Source: Torymus aiolomorphi
Taxonomy: Eukaryota > Arthropoda > Insecta > Hymenoptera > Torymidae
NCBI GenBank assembly: GCA_036365515.1
Contig: CM070877.1
Span: forward strand, 89,971,522 to 90,035,521
Length of the DNA stretch: 64,000 nt
Direction: 5' to 3'
The position numbers and the translations under genes were made by a program. The notes under the pieces were generated by a model. It was not told the DNA's origin. It saw nothing but the letters and a program-made list of their open reading frames with translations, and did not search any database. This document shows, one piece after another, positions 1-9,990 of the stretch. Position 1 is the stretch's first letter, and each line of letters opens with the position of its first letter.

Positions 1-420
1 TGCCACGGTGAGGCCGGCGAGCGGCAAGCCGGTAAATGGGTCGGAATGGCCCAAGGCCGGCGAGAAGAGCTCGCGGCCGCCGCAGAGGCCAGGGCCGCCA
101 GGCTGCGCCGCGCCGCCTTGCAGAAGGAGGAGGAGGCTCATCTGGCACGTGCGCAGGAGCGCATGGAAGAGGCCAGGCGAGCCAGGGAAAAGGCGGAGGA
201 GATGGCGCGTCGGGCCAAAGAAGAGGCCCAGCGTCGTCTCCTACGCGAAGAGGAGCGCCTCCAAAGGGCGCTCGAAGAGGAGCAGGCGGCCCGGGAGGTA
301 TTAAATGCACAGGCGCTTCCCCGGTGCTTCATGTGTGGCGAGCTTGGGGTAAAGAAGTCGAAGCACTGCCCCAACCAAGCTCGCCACAAGGGGCGCCGGA
401 CTTACTTCCGGGCCAGCTGA
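1..420 (+). CDS. 3' end of an LTR-retrotransposon reading frame (partial)
   Basis: The frame is open from the left edge of the window to a TGA at 418-420, so the true start lies outside; the first ATG inside is at 46. The visible 139 residues are GC-rich and very highly charged. About 85 residues of Glu/Arg/Ala-rich heptad-like sequence predict a long coiled coil. A short C-terminal cysteine cluster follows (RCFMCGEL, then KHCPNQARHKG), which could bind zinc. A polypurine tract and a TG..CA-bounded LTR lie 205 bp downstream, so I read this as the last ORF of an LTR element. I do not recognise the protein itself. Its base composition is unlike the AT-rich DNA that follows. Confidence 0.5.
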   Translation, partial: CHGEAGERQAGKWVGMAQGRREELAAAAEARAARLRRAALQKEEEAHLARAQERMEEARRAREKAEEMARRAKEEAQRRLLREEERLQRALEEEQAAREVLNAQALPRCFMCGELGVKKSKHCPNQARHKGRRTYFRAS

Positions 421-624
421 AGAGGGCTAAGCCCCGAAGGGATTCTTTTTTTTTCTTGTTTTTTTTTAATAAAAATTAAAAGAAAAAGATAATGGGTGAC
501 TCCGCTTCTTATACTTCCCTTGTCCCAAATTCCTTCCCGAAAGGCTCCACCGAATTAACCTTATTTTCAGGTACGACGACGGCCATGGATGACAGAGCTG
601 CTCACGGTCCCCTAAGCAGCGTTT
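421..624 (+). other. 3' untranslated stretch of the first LTR element
   Basis: There is no open frame of note here. It holds a T-rich run at 445-467 followed by an A-rich run with AATAAA, then GC-richer sequence leading to the polypurine tract. It is probably the 3' non-coding region of the LTR element. Confidence 0.4.
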
Positions 625-634
625 GGCGGGGGGG
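625..634 (+). promoter_or_regulatory. polypurine tract of the first LTR element
   Basis: A run of G with one C (ggcggggggg) directly abuts the TGTAAC start of the LTR. In LTR retrotransposons this is the plus-strand DNA primer site. Confidence 0.6.
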
Positions 635-1712
635 TGTAACGCGTGCGCGAGTTAGGTAATTCGAGATTCGAATTACCCGCGCCGAGCAGGCATGATCACC
701 GAGGGCGCGAGCGCGCGAGCATCCTGACCGGATTAGAACGGTCTCGCGACGCGTAATATGCCCGTCGCGTACCCGCGAAGCTGCTTTTTGGCTTTATAGG
801 AGTCACGGCAGCCATCTTCGTGTCTGCCATCGTGCCGAGAACTTCTCTCCAGTGTGTCTCTAAAAAGTTACCTCATCCGCGCCGTCCTACCTTTTTATAG
901 TTATCGCGAGTGTAGTGGAGGCGCCGAGTAGGGTGTGTACGTGCGAAAGAGAGACAGAGAGAGAGAGAGCGATTTCGAGCCGCGTGAGCCGCACGAGACT
1001 GCGAGCGACGAGCCGGCAGCCAGCCCGCCTGCCGACCCAATAGAGCGAGCAAGAGAGAGAGAGAGAGAGAGCGCAACTGCTGTGCGAGCGACAGGGAGCG
1101 AGAGAGAGTCGAGTGCACCGGCTGCTCCTTCCTAACGTAAGTTTTCTACTCTCCTCTTGCGGGTTTATTGTAAAGGGTCGCACGGAAATCGCCCCGTGCA
1201 AGCTTTCTGTGCCGTGTACGGGCGGGTGTGTGTCAGCCCGCCGTACTTTAACACCACGTGCGAGAATAGCAGCTTCGCCGCGCGCCGTATCGTTCGCGCG
1301 TTTGAATCTTAATGGTCGCGCGCGAACTAACTCATTTGTTCTAATCAGCACGTGCGTTGTGCTTGTTGTTCTTAATGATTTTAATATACTGTGATATCTA
1401 ATTACTCGTCGCGTTGTTCATTACAACCTGTCCTTCTCCCGGATACCGCCGCCTCCGCGGGAAAACGACTCCGCCGGTCGTTTTCATATCTGAGCATAGC
1501 GGCCACGCGCTTTACTCTTCGAGCGCGTGCTTTTCCTCAGCGATCCAATTAGTTGGAAAGCGAAGTTCATGTGCGATCTTCGCGTTGTTTTCGGGATTCC
1601 AGGAGTAGATCCCCGGGCAAGTCATTTTAGTCTGACACCCGCGGCACCGTGTTCTAGGGCATCGCTGGCCTGTGGCTTGTTGGGATTTTCCCCCACTAGC
1701 CATCCTGTTACA
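635..1712 (+). repeat. 3' LTR (1078 bp) of an LTR retrotransposon
   Basis: The segment starts TGTAAC and ends GTTACA, a 6-bp inverted terminus with TG..CA ends, and is preceded by a polypurine tract. It is much more GC-rich than its right flank. It has a TATA-like gctttatagg at 791-800, GA-rich tracts at about 953-970 and 1047-1072, and a strong splice-donor-like gtaagt at 1137. These suit U3/R/U5 promoter and leader functions. The partner 5' LTR is outside the window, so the identity of the two LTRs cannot be tested here. The superfamily is undetermined. Confidence 0.65.
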
Positions 1713-2476
1713 CTACAAATGAATTTGAATAAAAATAATTAATTAAAAGGCTATAATCATACCCTTTGTAGCTACCGACGAAGTAATACTCGATTCTAAA
1801 AATTTTTAGAATATTTTTGTATGCCCTAATACGTATTGAACGATCTTCTTTGAGGTTATGTTCCAAAAACATGGTAAAAACACGAAAAAAATGTTTATAA
1901 TTTGATTTTATACCATTATTTGATGCAAAAATGGTAGTTCTGACAGTGGAATTCGAATATATAGAAAGAAATTGAAAAAAAATTGTTCATAAACACTTAT
2001 TTAGCTATTGGTTTTGAGGTTATGTGTCAAAAACATGGGAAAAATGCTTAAAAAATCGGTTTTTTCGAATGTTGAGTATGTTCCGGCTAGAAAACGCAAA
2101 TTCGGACATCGCCATTTGAAAGAACGGGAAAAAATACACAAAAAATCATTATTTACAAGTTAGCCAAAAATTACCTACATAACAAAAAAAATCATTGAAA
2201 AATTAAAAAATTTTTTCTGAGCTAAATTTTTTTAAAGAAAGGGTTGAGCGGAAAAAAATTTTTTCGAAAAAATACGTTTTTTTGGTTAGGAGACTCAAAT
2301 CATCACCTAGAGAGCTGAAAATTTGGCTAGAGAGGTTTTCAATAATGTACTTTCGAATGGCCAATCCCAAACAAAATCCAGGTGAGTGCAATTTTGACCA
2401 TCTTATCCCGCTATAGCCTTTGCTAAACAACATTCCTAACACATTTTCTCAAAAACTTTTTTTTTACTATCACAAA
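1713..2476. other. AT-rich non-coding DNA with a direct repeat
   Basis: No gene is visible. A 32-35 bp segment starting tttgaggttatg and containing aaaaacatgg occurs twice in direct orientation, at 1849-1880 and 2012-2046. The rest is A/T homopolymer-rich sequence. Confidence 0.4.
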
Positions 2477-2495
2477 GCTTCCTCTAGGAGGAAGC
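2477..2495. repeat. 19-nt perfect hairpin shared with position 53886
   Basis: Eight-base arms gcttcctc / gaggaagc flank a TAG loop. The same hairpin with its flank atcacaaa occurs in reverse orientation at 53886-53904. It lies next to the outer end of the fold-back repeat at 2496. Confidence 0.6.
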
Positions 2496-3306
2496 AAAAC
2501 GTTCGGGTCCTAGAAAAATTAAAAGTTTAATGAGACAATTGTTTCAAGGGTAATCGATAGTTTTTAAGACGCGTAAACAGCACCGGTAATTAGTTTTGCA
2601 ATAGACCTAATATTTATATAATTATCAAATCGGTCCTTAAAAAAGATAGTTACGGATAGATATTAATTATAAATACTCAAAAAGTAGAAAAAAAGAGTTT
2701 ATGTAAATTCATCATTATTGATTATATTCATATATTTACTAAGGTTGGAATTAGTTCGAAAAACAAGAAAACACCTTTGCTAAGAAGAAGCTAAGTTGTT
2801 GATTTTATCGTTTGTGATCAGTCGTTGCTTAATCTTTGAATAAGATACTAATCAAACATGAGAATAAACGAAGCTTTAGAAGCATTTTGTGCTTATTCTT
2901 AATATTTCTCAATCACCCGCCGCGAATTCTATTTTGTGCGGAACAGAGATATAGTCTCTTTCATTAGAGTCTAGATGACATGAATAAAGAAATAATATCC
3001 CTCTTTACTTAGACGATATTAAAGAGTCGGTAACAGGAGGAATATTATTTATTTAGTCAAGGACCGCAGTGTCTAACTTTCGATTCACGCGCACGCATTT
3101 GATCAAATATGTGAGTAAGAGTCAGTGCGTGGCTGAGAATTTGAACCTTTTTTTATTGCATAAATACTTGGCCTATAATAAAACTAATTACGGGTGCTGT
3201 TTGTGCGTGTTGAAAACTATCAATTACCATTGAAACAATTGCCGTATTATCAATTTTTCTATGAAAAAATTAAAACTTTTAATTTTTCTAACACCCGAAC
3301 GTTTTT
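2496..3306. mobile_element. fold-back MITE, about 0.8 kb
   Basis: The left arm (2496-2615, starting aaaacgttcgggt) is matched by the reverse complement of 3170-3306 (ending acccgaacgttttt) over about 120 bp, with small gaps. Shared blocks include taattagtttt and acagcacc. The middle 550 bp has no coding capacity. It contains a tgaataaagaaataat motif resembling the ends of the MITE at 5855. It is a non-autonomous inverted-repeat element; its parent family is unknown. Confidence 0.6.
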
Positions 3307-3424
3307 TTTATTATCTAAAAAACAAAAACACAGCTAACGTTTACTTTGCATTTTTATGAATCATTTTTTATGCGCAATGGAATCATATAATAACATTTGA
3401 TAGTTTTTTTATATGGCGTGTCAA

Positions 3425-3602
3425 CTTCTAGGAGCTGGTTTAGTGGACCAATACATTCGATAACGAGGGTATTCTATAAATGTCATAAAAAGATGTCGAG
3501 AGTGGGAAGAATTCTTAATCACATTAACATTAAAATCTCATAAAATGATAATATTTTTATATGATTGAGCTGGTTCATCGATTATATTTAAAAATTCACT
3601 AA
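3425..3602 (-). pseudogene. LINE endonuclease fragment, downstream half of the interrupted EN
   Basis: On the minus strand this reads SEFLNIIDEPAQSYKN followed by IIIL-stop-DFNVNVIKNSSHSRH. This is the classic APE-type endonuclease block (hydrophobic strand, then xDFN) of LINE ORF2. One in-frame stop sits where the family has Gly before DFN. It directly continues the EN piece that ends at 9615: removing the DDE transposon and one copy of TAA joins the two parts in frame. The remainder of this ORF2 is not found to the left. Confidence 0.65.
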
Positions 3603-4483
3603 CAAGGAAACCGACCGAGGTGTCCGCCTCCGATTTTCCTGAATTTTTGATATGTTGTAGAGGACCGAAAAATAAGAGACTCGCAATTTTTTTTATCGGC
3701 CCAATCCCTTATTAAAGGGGTGAAAACCGCCCTTAAAGTTTACCCCCGAAAACGTTTTTTTTTTAATATCTTAAGTTCTAATCGATATTTTGAAATGAAA
3801 CAAAATGGAAAATATTTCTCTTTGAATTATATAACCATCAAGTATAGTTTGTTCCTCGAGGGTGCTAACCCTTACTTTTTATTTTAGAAAAACCTTATTT
3901 TTTAGACTATTTCTGCATATAATATTTGCAATAAAATTAATTAATTATTATAAAAATCATTTTTTGACTTAAAATAAAAAATAAAGTTTACGTGTTTCAG
4001 GGTTTTTGCAAATAAACACGTCATCAGGGGTAAACAACCCTTTAGGCATAAAATACTTTCAAACTATTAAAATTAATATTTTATATATAATGCATAATTT
4101 ATTTTTATTTGGGCTATTTTTTCTATGGGCCCAATTTCCTATTAAAGGGGTAAAACGCACCCCTAAAAATCACCCCTAAAATAGGTTTTATCTGAATATC
4201 CCAAGTTCAGATTCAAATTTAAAATGAAAAAAATGAAAAATATTTCTCTTTGAAATGCCAAATTAGTACCCTTATATTTTATTTCGGAAAAATTTTTTTT
4301 TTTTTATTTTTTTTGTATACAATATTTGCAATAAAATTAAATAATTATTATTATAATTCAAAATCAAAGTTGACTTGTTTTAGGATTTTTTCTAATAAAA
4401 GCATTATCGGGGTTTAGCAGCTCCTTGGACAAGTATACATACAATTGAACCATTGAAATAAATATTTTGAGATGTATAATGCA
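3603..4483 (+). repeat. left terminal inverted repeat
   Basis: It matches the reverse complement of 8729-9611 along its full length with scattered substitutions. It is built of two diverged tandem modules about 430 bp apart; the block ggcccaat..ttattaaaggggt recurs at 3698 and 4127. Confidence 0.8.
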
Positions 4484-4849
4484 GATTTAGTTTATTTCTG
4501 TGTCAGTTTTTTTTATCGAGATAGCGTAATTAATGAAGTCACTTATAAACTCTTATACTTATTGTGCAATTTATATTCGAATATTTTGTTCGTATTTATA
4601 GGTAAATAAAAAGGATGGAACTGGGAAAAGAATAGGTGAGTTAAATGATTGACTAATCTAACGAATAGAAAAATATAAATAAAAATAAAAAAATTAAAAT
4701 ATAAATAGAAAAATATAATATAAAATATTAATTGTTATTATGTAATTAATTTTTATTAAAAGTAAAATATAGGTATATTTTCACAAATAGTCAAAAAATA
4801 TTCAAAGAAACTCTATATAAATGAGCTTATAATTTAGTTCTTATCGCAA
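4484..4849. other. non-coding DNA between left TIR and transposase end
   Basis: AT-rich sequence with no open frame. It would hold the 3' untranslated part of the minus-strand transposase gene. Confidence 0.4.
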
Positions 4850-5409
4850 TTAATTTTGTTTAAGGATTATAGGTTGAACAATAATGAAAATCATCAAAAA
4901 ATGTTTTAAGCAGAGTGATTTCTGACTCCATGAACATTTTATAATAGCAGTATTTTTACATCCTGGTACCTCACAATGAGCTCGGGATCCACCAAAGCTA
5001 AAGTCCACCGGATTTAAAAATTCATTTGGTTTATTATCGATATAACCGCTTTTATACCAAAAGTATTTAAAAAGATTTACGTATCGAGGAGAAGATAACT
5101 GATTGTGCATCAGAGAGTGCAATTTAATTACATTATTTCGTACGTGCAAACTTATATCCTTATCCAACAAAATTACACTATCGGAAAAGTGTCTCACAAA
5201 ATTTTTCCATATACGAAAACCAAACACATTCAGCGGTTGTATTTTCCCAGTTGTACCTTTAGGAATTATGAAAAGTTTGATGTTTTTATCATCAGGTTTT
5301 TCTCTTTCGACTGCTTCTGTGCAATGTCCACTCCAAGAATCTAGTAATAATATACTATTTTTTCCAACATTTGGAAAAAATACATCCCTTAACCATTTTC
5401 GAAAATGAT
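4850..5409 (-). pseudogene. transposase exon 2, DDE catalytic core C-terminal part
   Basis: The exon begins after a splice acceptor (pyrimidine-rich TTTTTAG, complement at 5410-5416) and reads DHFRKWLRDVFF. The second catalytic acidic block LLLDSWSGH follows, then IPKGTTGKIQPLNVFGF. The last block normally ends in QPLD; here Asp is Asn, whereas the second copy at 15.9 kb keeps QPLD. A Cys/His-rich tail (CEVPGCKNT..KCSWSQKSLCLKHF) ends the protein. The pattern D-S-W-S-G-H and QPLD is known from DDE_1-type pogo transposases. The open frame itself continues upstream into intron sequence, so the exon start is set by the acceptor. Confidence 0.75.
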
Positions 5410-5691
5410 CTAAAAATAAATTGTAAACAAATAAATTTTGCAGGTCATTATAGTAAACTATTGCTATTTGTATTAATATATATATATATATAAACTTGTA
5501 TAACGTTAGTTCCCAGGACCCCATGTTACTGTATACCTATACCTGAATAAAGAAATAATGTCTCTTATGGGAGCTGATGTCCTCAAAATTGACGTTAAAC
5601 ATATGTAGATTCAGGGACTATCCCCAAAACTAACAAATGTCCCTGAAACCAACGCTAAACATCTGGAATGTCCTGGAAACTAACATAAAAC

Positions 5692-5738
<47 letters not shown>

Positions 5739-5854
5739 TATAAATGAGTGTATGCGTAATTTCTGGTACTCCATAAGAAAAAGTAAAGTGGGTTTCACAA
5801 CAATGTCTTATACACATGTTGTGAAATAAGCCTTTAAGAGGGGAATTTGATGCT

Positions 5855-6092
5855 TGACTAAAGAAATAATGACCCTAAGTGTGTTGTGATTCGCAGGGGG
5901 CCTGCGGCGCCCGCTTTTAGTACCGAAAATATGAGAAAATAACTAAAAAAAGTAATGCTTTCATGTTGTGACAGTTAGCTTAAGGCATCCTGGAAGTTAG
6001 CGTTACGTATAGAAGTCTTCCAGGCTGACTGGAAGTCACTCGACAATCCCAGAAGTTGGCGTTACGTACACGAAAAGTCCCAGATACTAGCG

Positions 6093-6129
<37 letters not shown>

Positions 6130-6377
6130 CATCTGGGACGCATTTTGAGGATTATATAGGTCATATATACCGAATTTTGAGGATTTTGTAGGCATTTTGA
6201 GGACTCTCCTCAAAAGTCCAAAGCACTCGAGAGGCATTTTGAGGATTTTTTAGCGGTTTCCACAATAGTGTGTTAATACATCGATTTCGGAAATTCCGTG
6301 ATATTTTTCCGTAAAAGCGGGCGCCGCAGGCGTCGTGGTGTTAGTCAATAACCTTAGGGTCATTATTTCTTTAGTCA
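5855..6377. mobile_element. MITE with 25-bp perfect TIRs
   Basis: It starts TGACTAAAGAAATAATGACC and ends with the exact reverse complement over 25 bp. Inside each end is a GC-rich block (gcggcgcccgctttta / taaaagcgggcgccgc), also inverted. There is no coding capacity. A similar end, ttatttctttagtcacg, recurs alone at about 6604-6620. Confidence 0.75.
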
Positions 6378-6472
6378 CGCGCTTGTTTATTGGTTGTTTA
6401 TAACAATGTTTATATTTGTGTCACCACTATTGTACAAATTCTTTATGAAATCCTCAAAATACCGTCCAATGA

Positions 6473-6510
<38 letters not shown>

Positions 6511-6523
6511 TATGAAACGCTAG

Positions 6524-6704
6524 TTATGCAGACACTTTCCGGAATTGAAATAGACTTATGCAGACAGAGACCGACTTATGCAGACGTCAGCATAAGTAGA
6601 GAGATTATTTCTTTAGTCACGCTAGACTTGTGCAGACACTTGTATAAACGGTATTACACTTATGCAGACAGGTCACGTGGTCTTATACATTGGTGTCAGC
6701 ATAA
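6524..6704. repeat. cluster of TTATGCAGAC motifs
   Basis: Exact TTATGCAGAC occurs at 6524, 6556, 6576 and 6660, and TTGTGCAGAC at 6628. Inverted GTCAGCATAA occurs at 6586 and 6695. Two of them form the imperfect palindrome acttatgc-agacgtca-gcataagt. The spacing is irregular, so this is not a simple tandem array. Confidence 0.65.
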
Positions 6705-6719
6705 GTCGATGTTCATATG

Positions 6720-6722
<3 letters not shown>

Positions 6723-6789
<67 letters not shown>
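6723..6789. repeat. (TA)n microsatellite
   Basis: Almost uninterrupted TA dinucleotides for about 65 bp, inside the transposase intron. Confidence 0.9.
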
Positions 6790-6790
<1 letters not shown>

Positions 6791-7046
6791 CGATTTATTA
6801 CATGAAATCAAATTAACAAAAATAAATAATGAAATTCATTGATAATTTACAAGAACTTTTTTATAATTTTCGGAGTTTACGTTAAAATACCTTATTTTAA
6901 AAATAATTTACTAATTATTGTAAATCTTTTTTAATATGAGTCTACTGAAATTAAAAGTTTACATTTAAAGTTTAAGTTTAAATCTTTAAAATAGATATAA
7001 GCTACAAGTTTACAAATACAAGTACACTTTATTTAATTTCACTCAC

Positions 7047-8088
7047 ATGATGTCATTTTGCCAGATTTAGATGCCATCAAACATACGTTATCTGGCTGAA
7101 ATAAATTTTTTTGTATTATTGGTCCAAATTCATCTTTAGTCTCTTTAAAACTATAAATAATGGAGAGAGCAATTTTCCAGCAGCATTAATTGTAGGTAAT
7201 ATTGTATAACTATGTGTTGTTGATGAAACAGATTGCACAACATATTCAACAGTCTTTGTTCCTTCTTCTGCTAATGTACGACCAGTATGTAATTCTAATT
7301 GAAATCCACTTTGATCAGCATTGTAGGTATTTTCAGTTCCAACTTCTGAAATCAGTAGTTTGATGTCGGCTACAAATTTACTGGCTTCTTGATTTACAGT
7401 TTCTTTGTCCTCAAGAGTTTTTTTTTGTTATAAATTTGTTGATTTTTCTACTGACAATTCTGTGAGCTTTCTTAAATTTTCGCAGCCAGAAATCACTTGC
7501 TTTGAATCTAACATCATTAAATTCTAAATTATTTTTAGCTTCTAAGGCCCACCTACGTATATCAATATCGTGAATAATATGGCCAGCTTCGAGAGATTCT
7601 TTGAGATTTTTTAAAACAAATTCAGAAATTTGATATAATTTTTCTTTGTAAGTGTCACCTTTGTTGATTTGACTAGCCCATCGACGCAGTTGCCGTTCTG
7701 AATTAAGTAATTTAAATCGATGTTTAACACTTTCTATACTGCGACTTTTTTTAGTTTTACCTGATCTCCAATATTCGACTGCTCTTTTTTTATAATCGAA
7801 GCTCAACTCTTCATCATCGTATGAACATACATCATAATCTTTTTTTTCATTGAAAATTGCGTCATCTTCAATGGCTTGTACTTCATAATTTTTAAATTGC
7901 TCTTGAAAATCTAATGTTTCTTCTTCCATTGTTTCAATTGCATTAAAATTATTCATACTGTCGTATAAAATATTTTCGAATTTTTCAACAAAATCCATTT
8001 CAACAAGATTAACAGGACTTTCTGGTATCTGAAGCCCTGAGAATGCTGCCAATAATAAATTTATGACGTTGATAGGATTTACCTTCAT
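7047..8088 (-). pseudogene. transposase exon 1: CENP-B-type DNA-binding domain and start of DDE core
   Basis: ATG at 8088. After about 90 acidic N-terminal residues comes a helix-turn-helix region (YKKRAVEYWRSG..QLRRWASQINKG). A second CENP-B/Tc5-type block follows (IRRWALEAKN..FKASDFWLRKFKKAHRIVSRKINKF). The frame breaks at an A9 homopolymer near 7420, then continues through SKFVADIKLLI to NADQSGFQLELH, which carries the first catalytic Asp. A second small frameshift lies near 7120. The exon ends KSGKMTSC at the GTGAGT donor. The same order and motifs occur in the copy at 14662. It is not functional as it stands. Confidence 0.75.
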
Positions 8089-8728
8089 TTTCTCTATTCT
8101 TTGATTTTTATGAAATAATAAATTCTATTGTAGGAAAAAAACAAATAGCGGACTCTCGAAAATTTGTACCTTGCAACAGAACCGATAAAAATATACTGAC
8201 TAACTAATCCGTTTTTAGGCAGCCGTGGACTCCAAGCTCACTTGCGTCATCTTTGCTTATGCATGTTTACAAGATGGGCTTACAAAAAATCGCGTATTCA
8301 TATATATAAATAGAAATCAGGAAAATATTTACTTAAAAATAAGTATTTATGAAAAAGTACAAATGAAATATAATGTGATATGCCTAAATACGCAAACATA
8401 AATATTCTAAAATTATAAGTAAACTATAATTATCAAGCAGTGATATAAAAAAAAAACTAATTGCAAAATATACCATGAAAATAATTTTAATCCTGGCTCA
8501 GCTTTTAAAAGCTTTTCTGCATACAAATATTTATGCAGAAATAATAAAAATATAGTCATGTAATTATTTATTCCTCTATTTATCTTATGCTATTATATTT
8601 TGAACATTAAAATAACGAAATTGTCAAATTCTTTGTCAGTGATTTTTATTCATTAAATAGAAAATTGGGCTTATAGACAAATCAATCTGCAATAAATAAA
8701 ATATCCATGATTATTTATTCTGATTATA
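8089..8728. other. 5' flank of the transposase gene
   Basis: AT-rich non-coding sequence between the transposase ATG and the right TIR. It would contain the transposase promoter. No recognisable element is seen. Confidence 0.4.
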
Positions 8729-9611
8729 CGCACCATACACCTCAAAATATTTATTTCAAAGGTACTAATTGTAAGTATACGTGCCCAAGGAGCTCCTAAA
8801 CCCCAATAATGTTGTTATTAGAAAAAATCCTAAAACAAGTCAACTTTGATTTTGAATTTTAATAATAATTATTTAATTTTATTGCAAATATTGTATACAA
8901 AAAAAATTAAAAAAAAAATTTTTTCCGAAATAAAATATAAGGGTAGCTAATTTGGCATTTCAAAGAGAAATATTTTTCATTTTGTTTCATTTTAAATTTG
9001 AATCTGAACTTGGGATATTCAGATAAAACCTATTTTAGGGGTGATTTTTAGGGGTGCGTTTTACCCCTTTAACAGGAAATTGGGCCCATAGAAGAAATAG
9101 CCCAAATAAAAATAAATTATGCATTATATATAAAATATTAATTTTAATAGTTTGAAAGTATTTTGTGCCTAAAGGGTTGTTTACCCCTGATGACGTATTT
9201 ATTTGCAAAAACCCTGATACACGTAAACTTTATTTTTTATTTTAAGTCAAAAAATGATTTTTATAATAATTAATTAATTTTATTGCAAATATTATATGCA
9301 GAAATAGTTTAAAAAATAAGGTTTTTCTAAAATAAAAAGTAAGGGTTGCCACCCTCGAGGACCAAACTATACTTGATGGTTATATAATTCAAGGAGAAAT
9401 ATTTTCCATTTTGTTTTATTTCAAAATATCGATTAGAACTTAAGATATTAAAAAAAAAACGTTTTCGGGGGTAAAATTTAAGGGCGGTTTTCACCCCTTT
9501 AATAAGGGATTGGGCCGATAAAAAAAATTGCGAGTCTCTTATTTTTCGGTCCTCTACAACATATCAAAAATTCAGGAAAATCGGAGGCGGACACCTCGAT
9601 CGGTTTCCTTG
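8729..9611 (-). repeat. right terminal inverted repeat
   Basis: Reverse complement of the left TIR with scattered differences. It contains the same two tandem modules and ends at CGGTTTCCTTG, followed by TAA. Confidence 0.8.
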
Positions 9612-9614
9612 TAA

Positions 9615-9990
9615 GTACATGTTCTTCCTCGTGTCTATACGCAACTGCTAGTAATAATTTCGAAGCGCCGGTTGCAGACGAAGACGCTATTTCCAATATT
9701 AGGAACTCTGTCTCAATGATATCTGAAATGTTTGACATAAATAGAATTTGAGAAGTAACGGACCTGTGAATGTAGCAAGCTACTCTACCTACCTACATGT
9801 ACCGAGTCTTATTTTTGTTTTTCAGGCCGCGATAATTTCTTACTAGATTGAAATTATCATTTTGTACATGTCACGTTGGAAATTTCGGGTCGAGCCATGT
9901 TTCCGAAATGGCAATTATAAGTGGCTTAAAATCTTCGATACTTCGATCTTTTATCTTCGACTTCGCGCTTTCGCTTTAGTCAATTTATGT
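9615..9990 (-). pseudogene. LINE endonuclease N-terminal fragment
   Basis: The minus strand reads DFKPLIIAISETWLDPKFPT (about 9885-9945), the first conserved block of LINE APE-type endonucleases with the SETWL signature. Further on is SKLLLAVAYRHEEEHVL (about 9612-9665), the next EN block, which is cut by the DDE transposon. Stops and frameshifts lie between the blocks. The chain resumes at 3602. Confidence 0.65.

Larger units (their letters stand above)
5410..7046 (-). other. transposase intron swollen by MITE and microsatellite insertion
   Basis: The donor is GTGAGT (minus strand, complement at 7041-7046) and the acceptor is at 5410-5411. The matching intron in the second gene copy is only 74 bp. 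This one has gained a MITE (5855-6377), a cluster of TTATGCAGAC motifs (6524-6704) and several (TA)n tracts (about 5696-5743, 6098-6126, 6475-6513, 6723-6789). Confidence 0.7.
3603..9611 (-). mobile_element. 6.0-kb DDE (pogo-like) DNA transposon with ~880-bp TIRs
   Basis: The termini CAAGGAAACCG..CGGTTTCCTTG are perfect inverted ends, flanked by TAA on both sides (3600-3602 and 9612-9614). The insertion splits a LINE endonuclease. It carries a two-exon, minus-strand transposase gene with CENP-B-type DNA-binding and DDE domains. The gene is decayed: two frameshifts in exon 1 and loss of the third acidic residue in exon 2. A second copy of the gene lies at 14662-16336. The protein looks pogo/Tc1-mariner-like, but a 3-bp duplication is atypical for that group, so the superfamily assignment is left open. 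Confidence 0.75.

Noticed and set aside
873..1394. Several overlapping open frames within 0.87-1.39 kb
   Set aside because: They lie inside an LTR, overlap on both strands and consist of GA-repeat and CpG-rich translation.
4850..5524. Using the full open frame to 5524 as transposase exon
   Set aside because: The part above 5409 translates a (TA)n-containing intron; the acceptor and the second copy set the exon start at 5409.
5696..6789. Host or element origin of replication in TA-rich tracts
   Set aside because: Simple (TA)n microsatellites are enough to explain them; nothing points to an origin.
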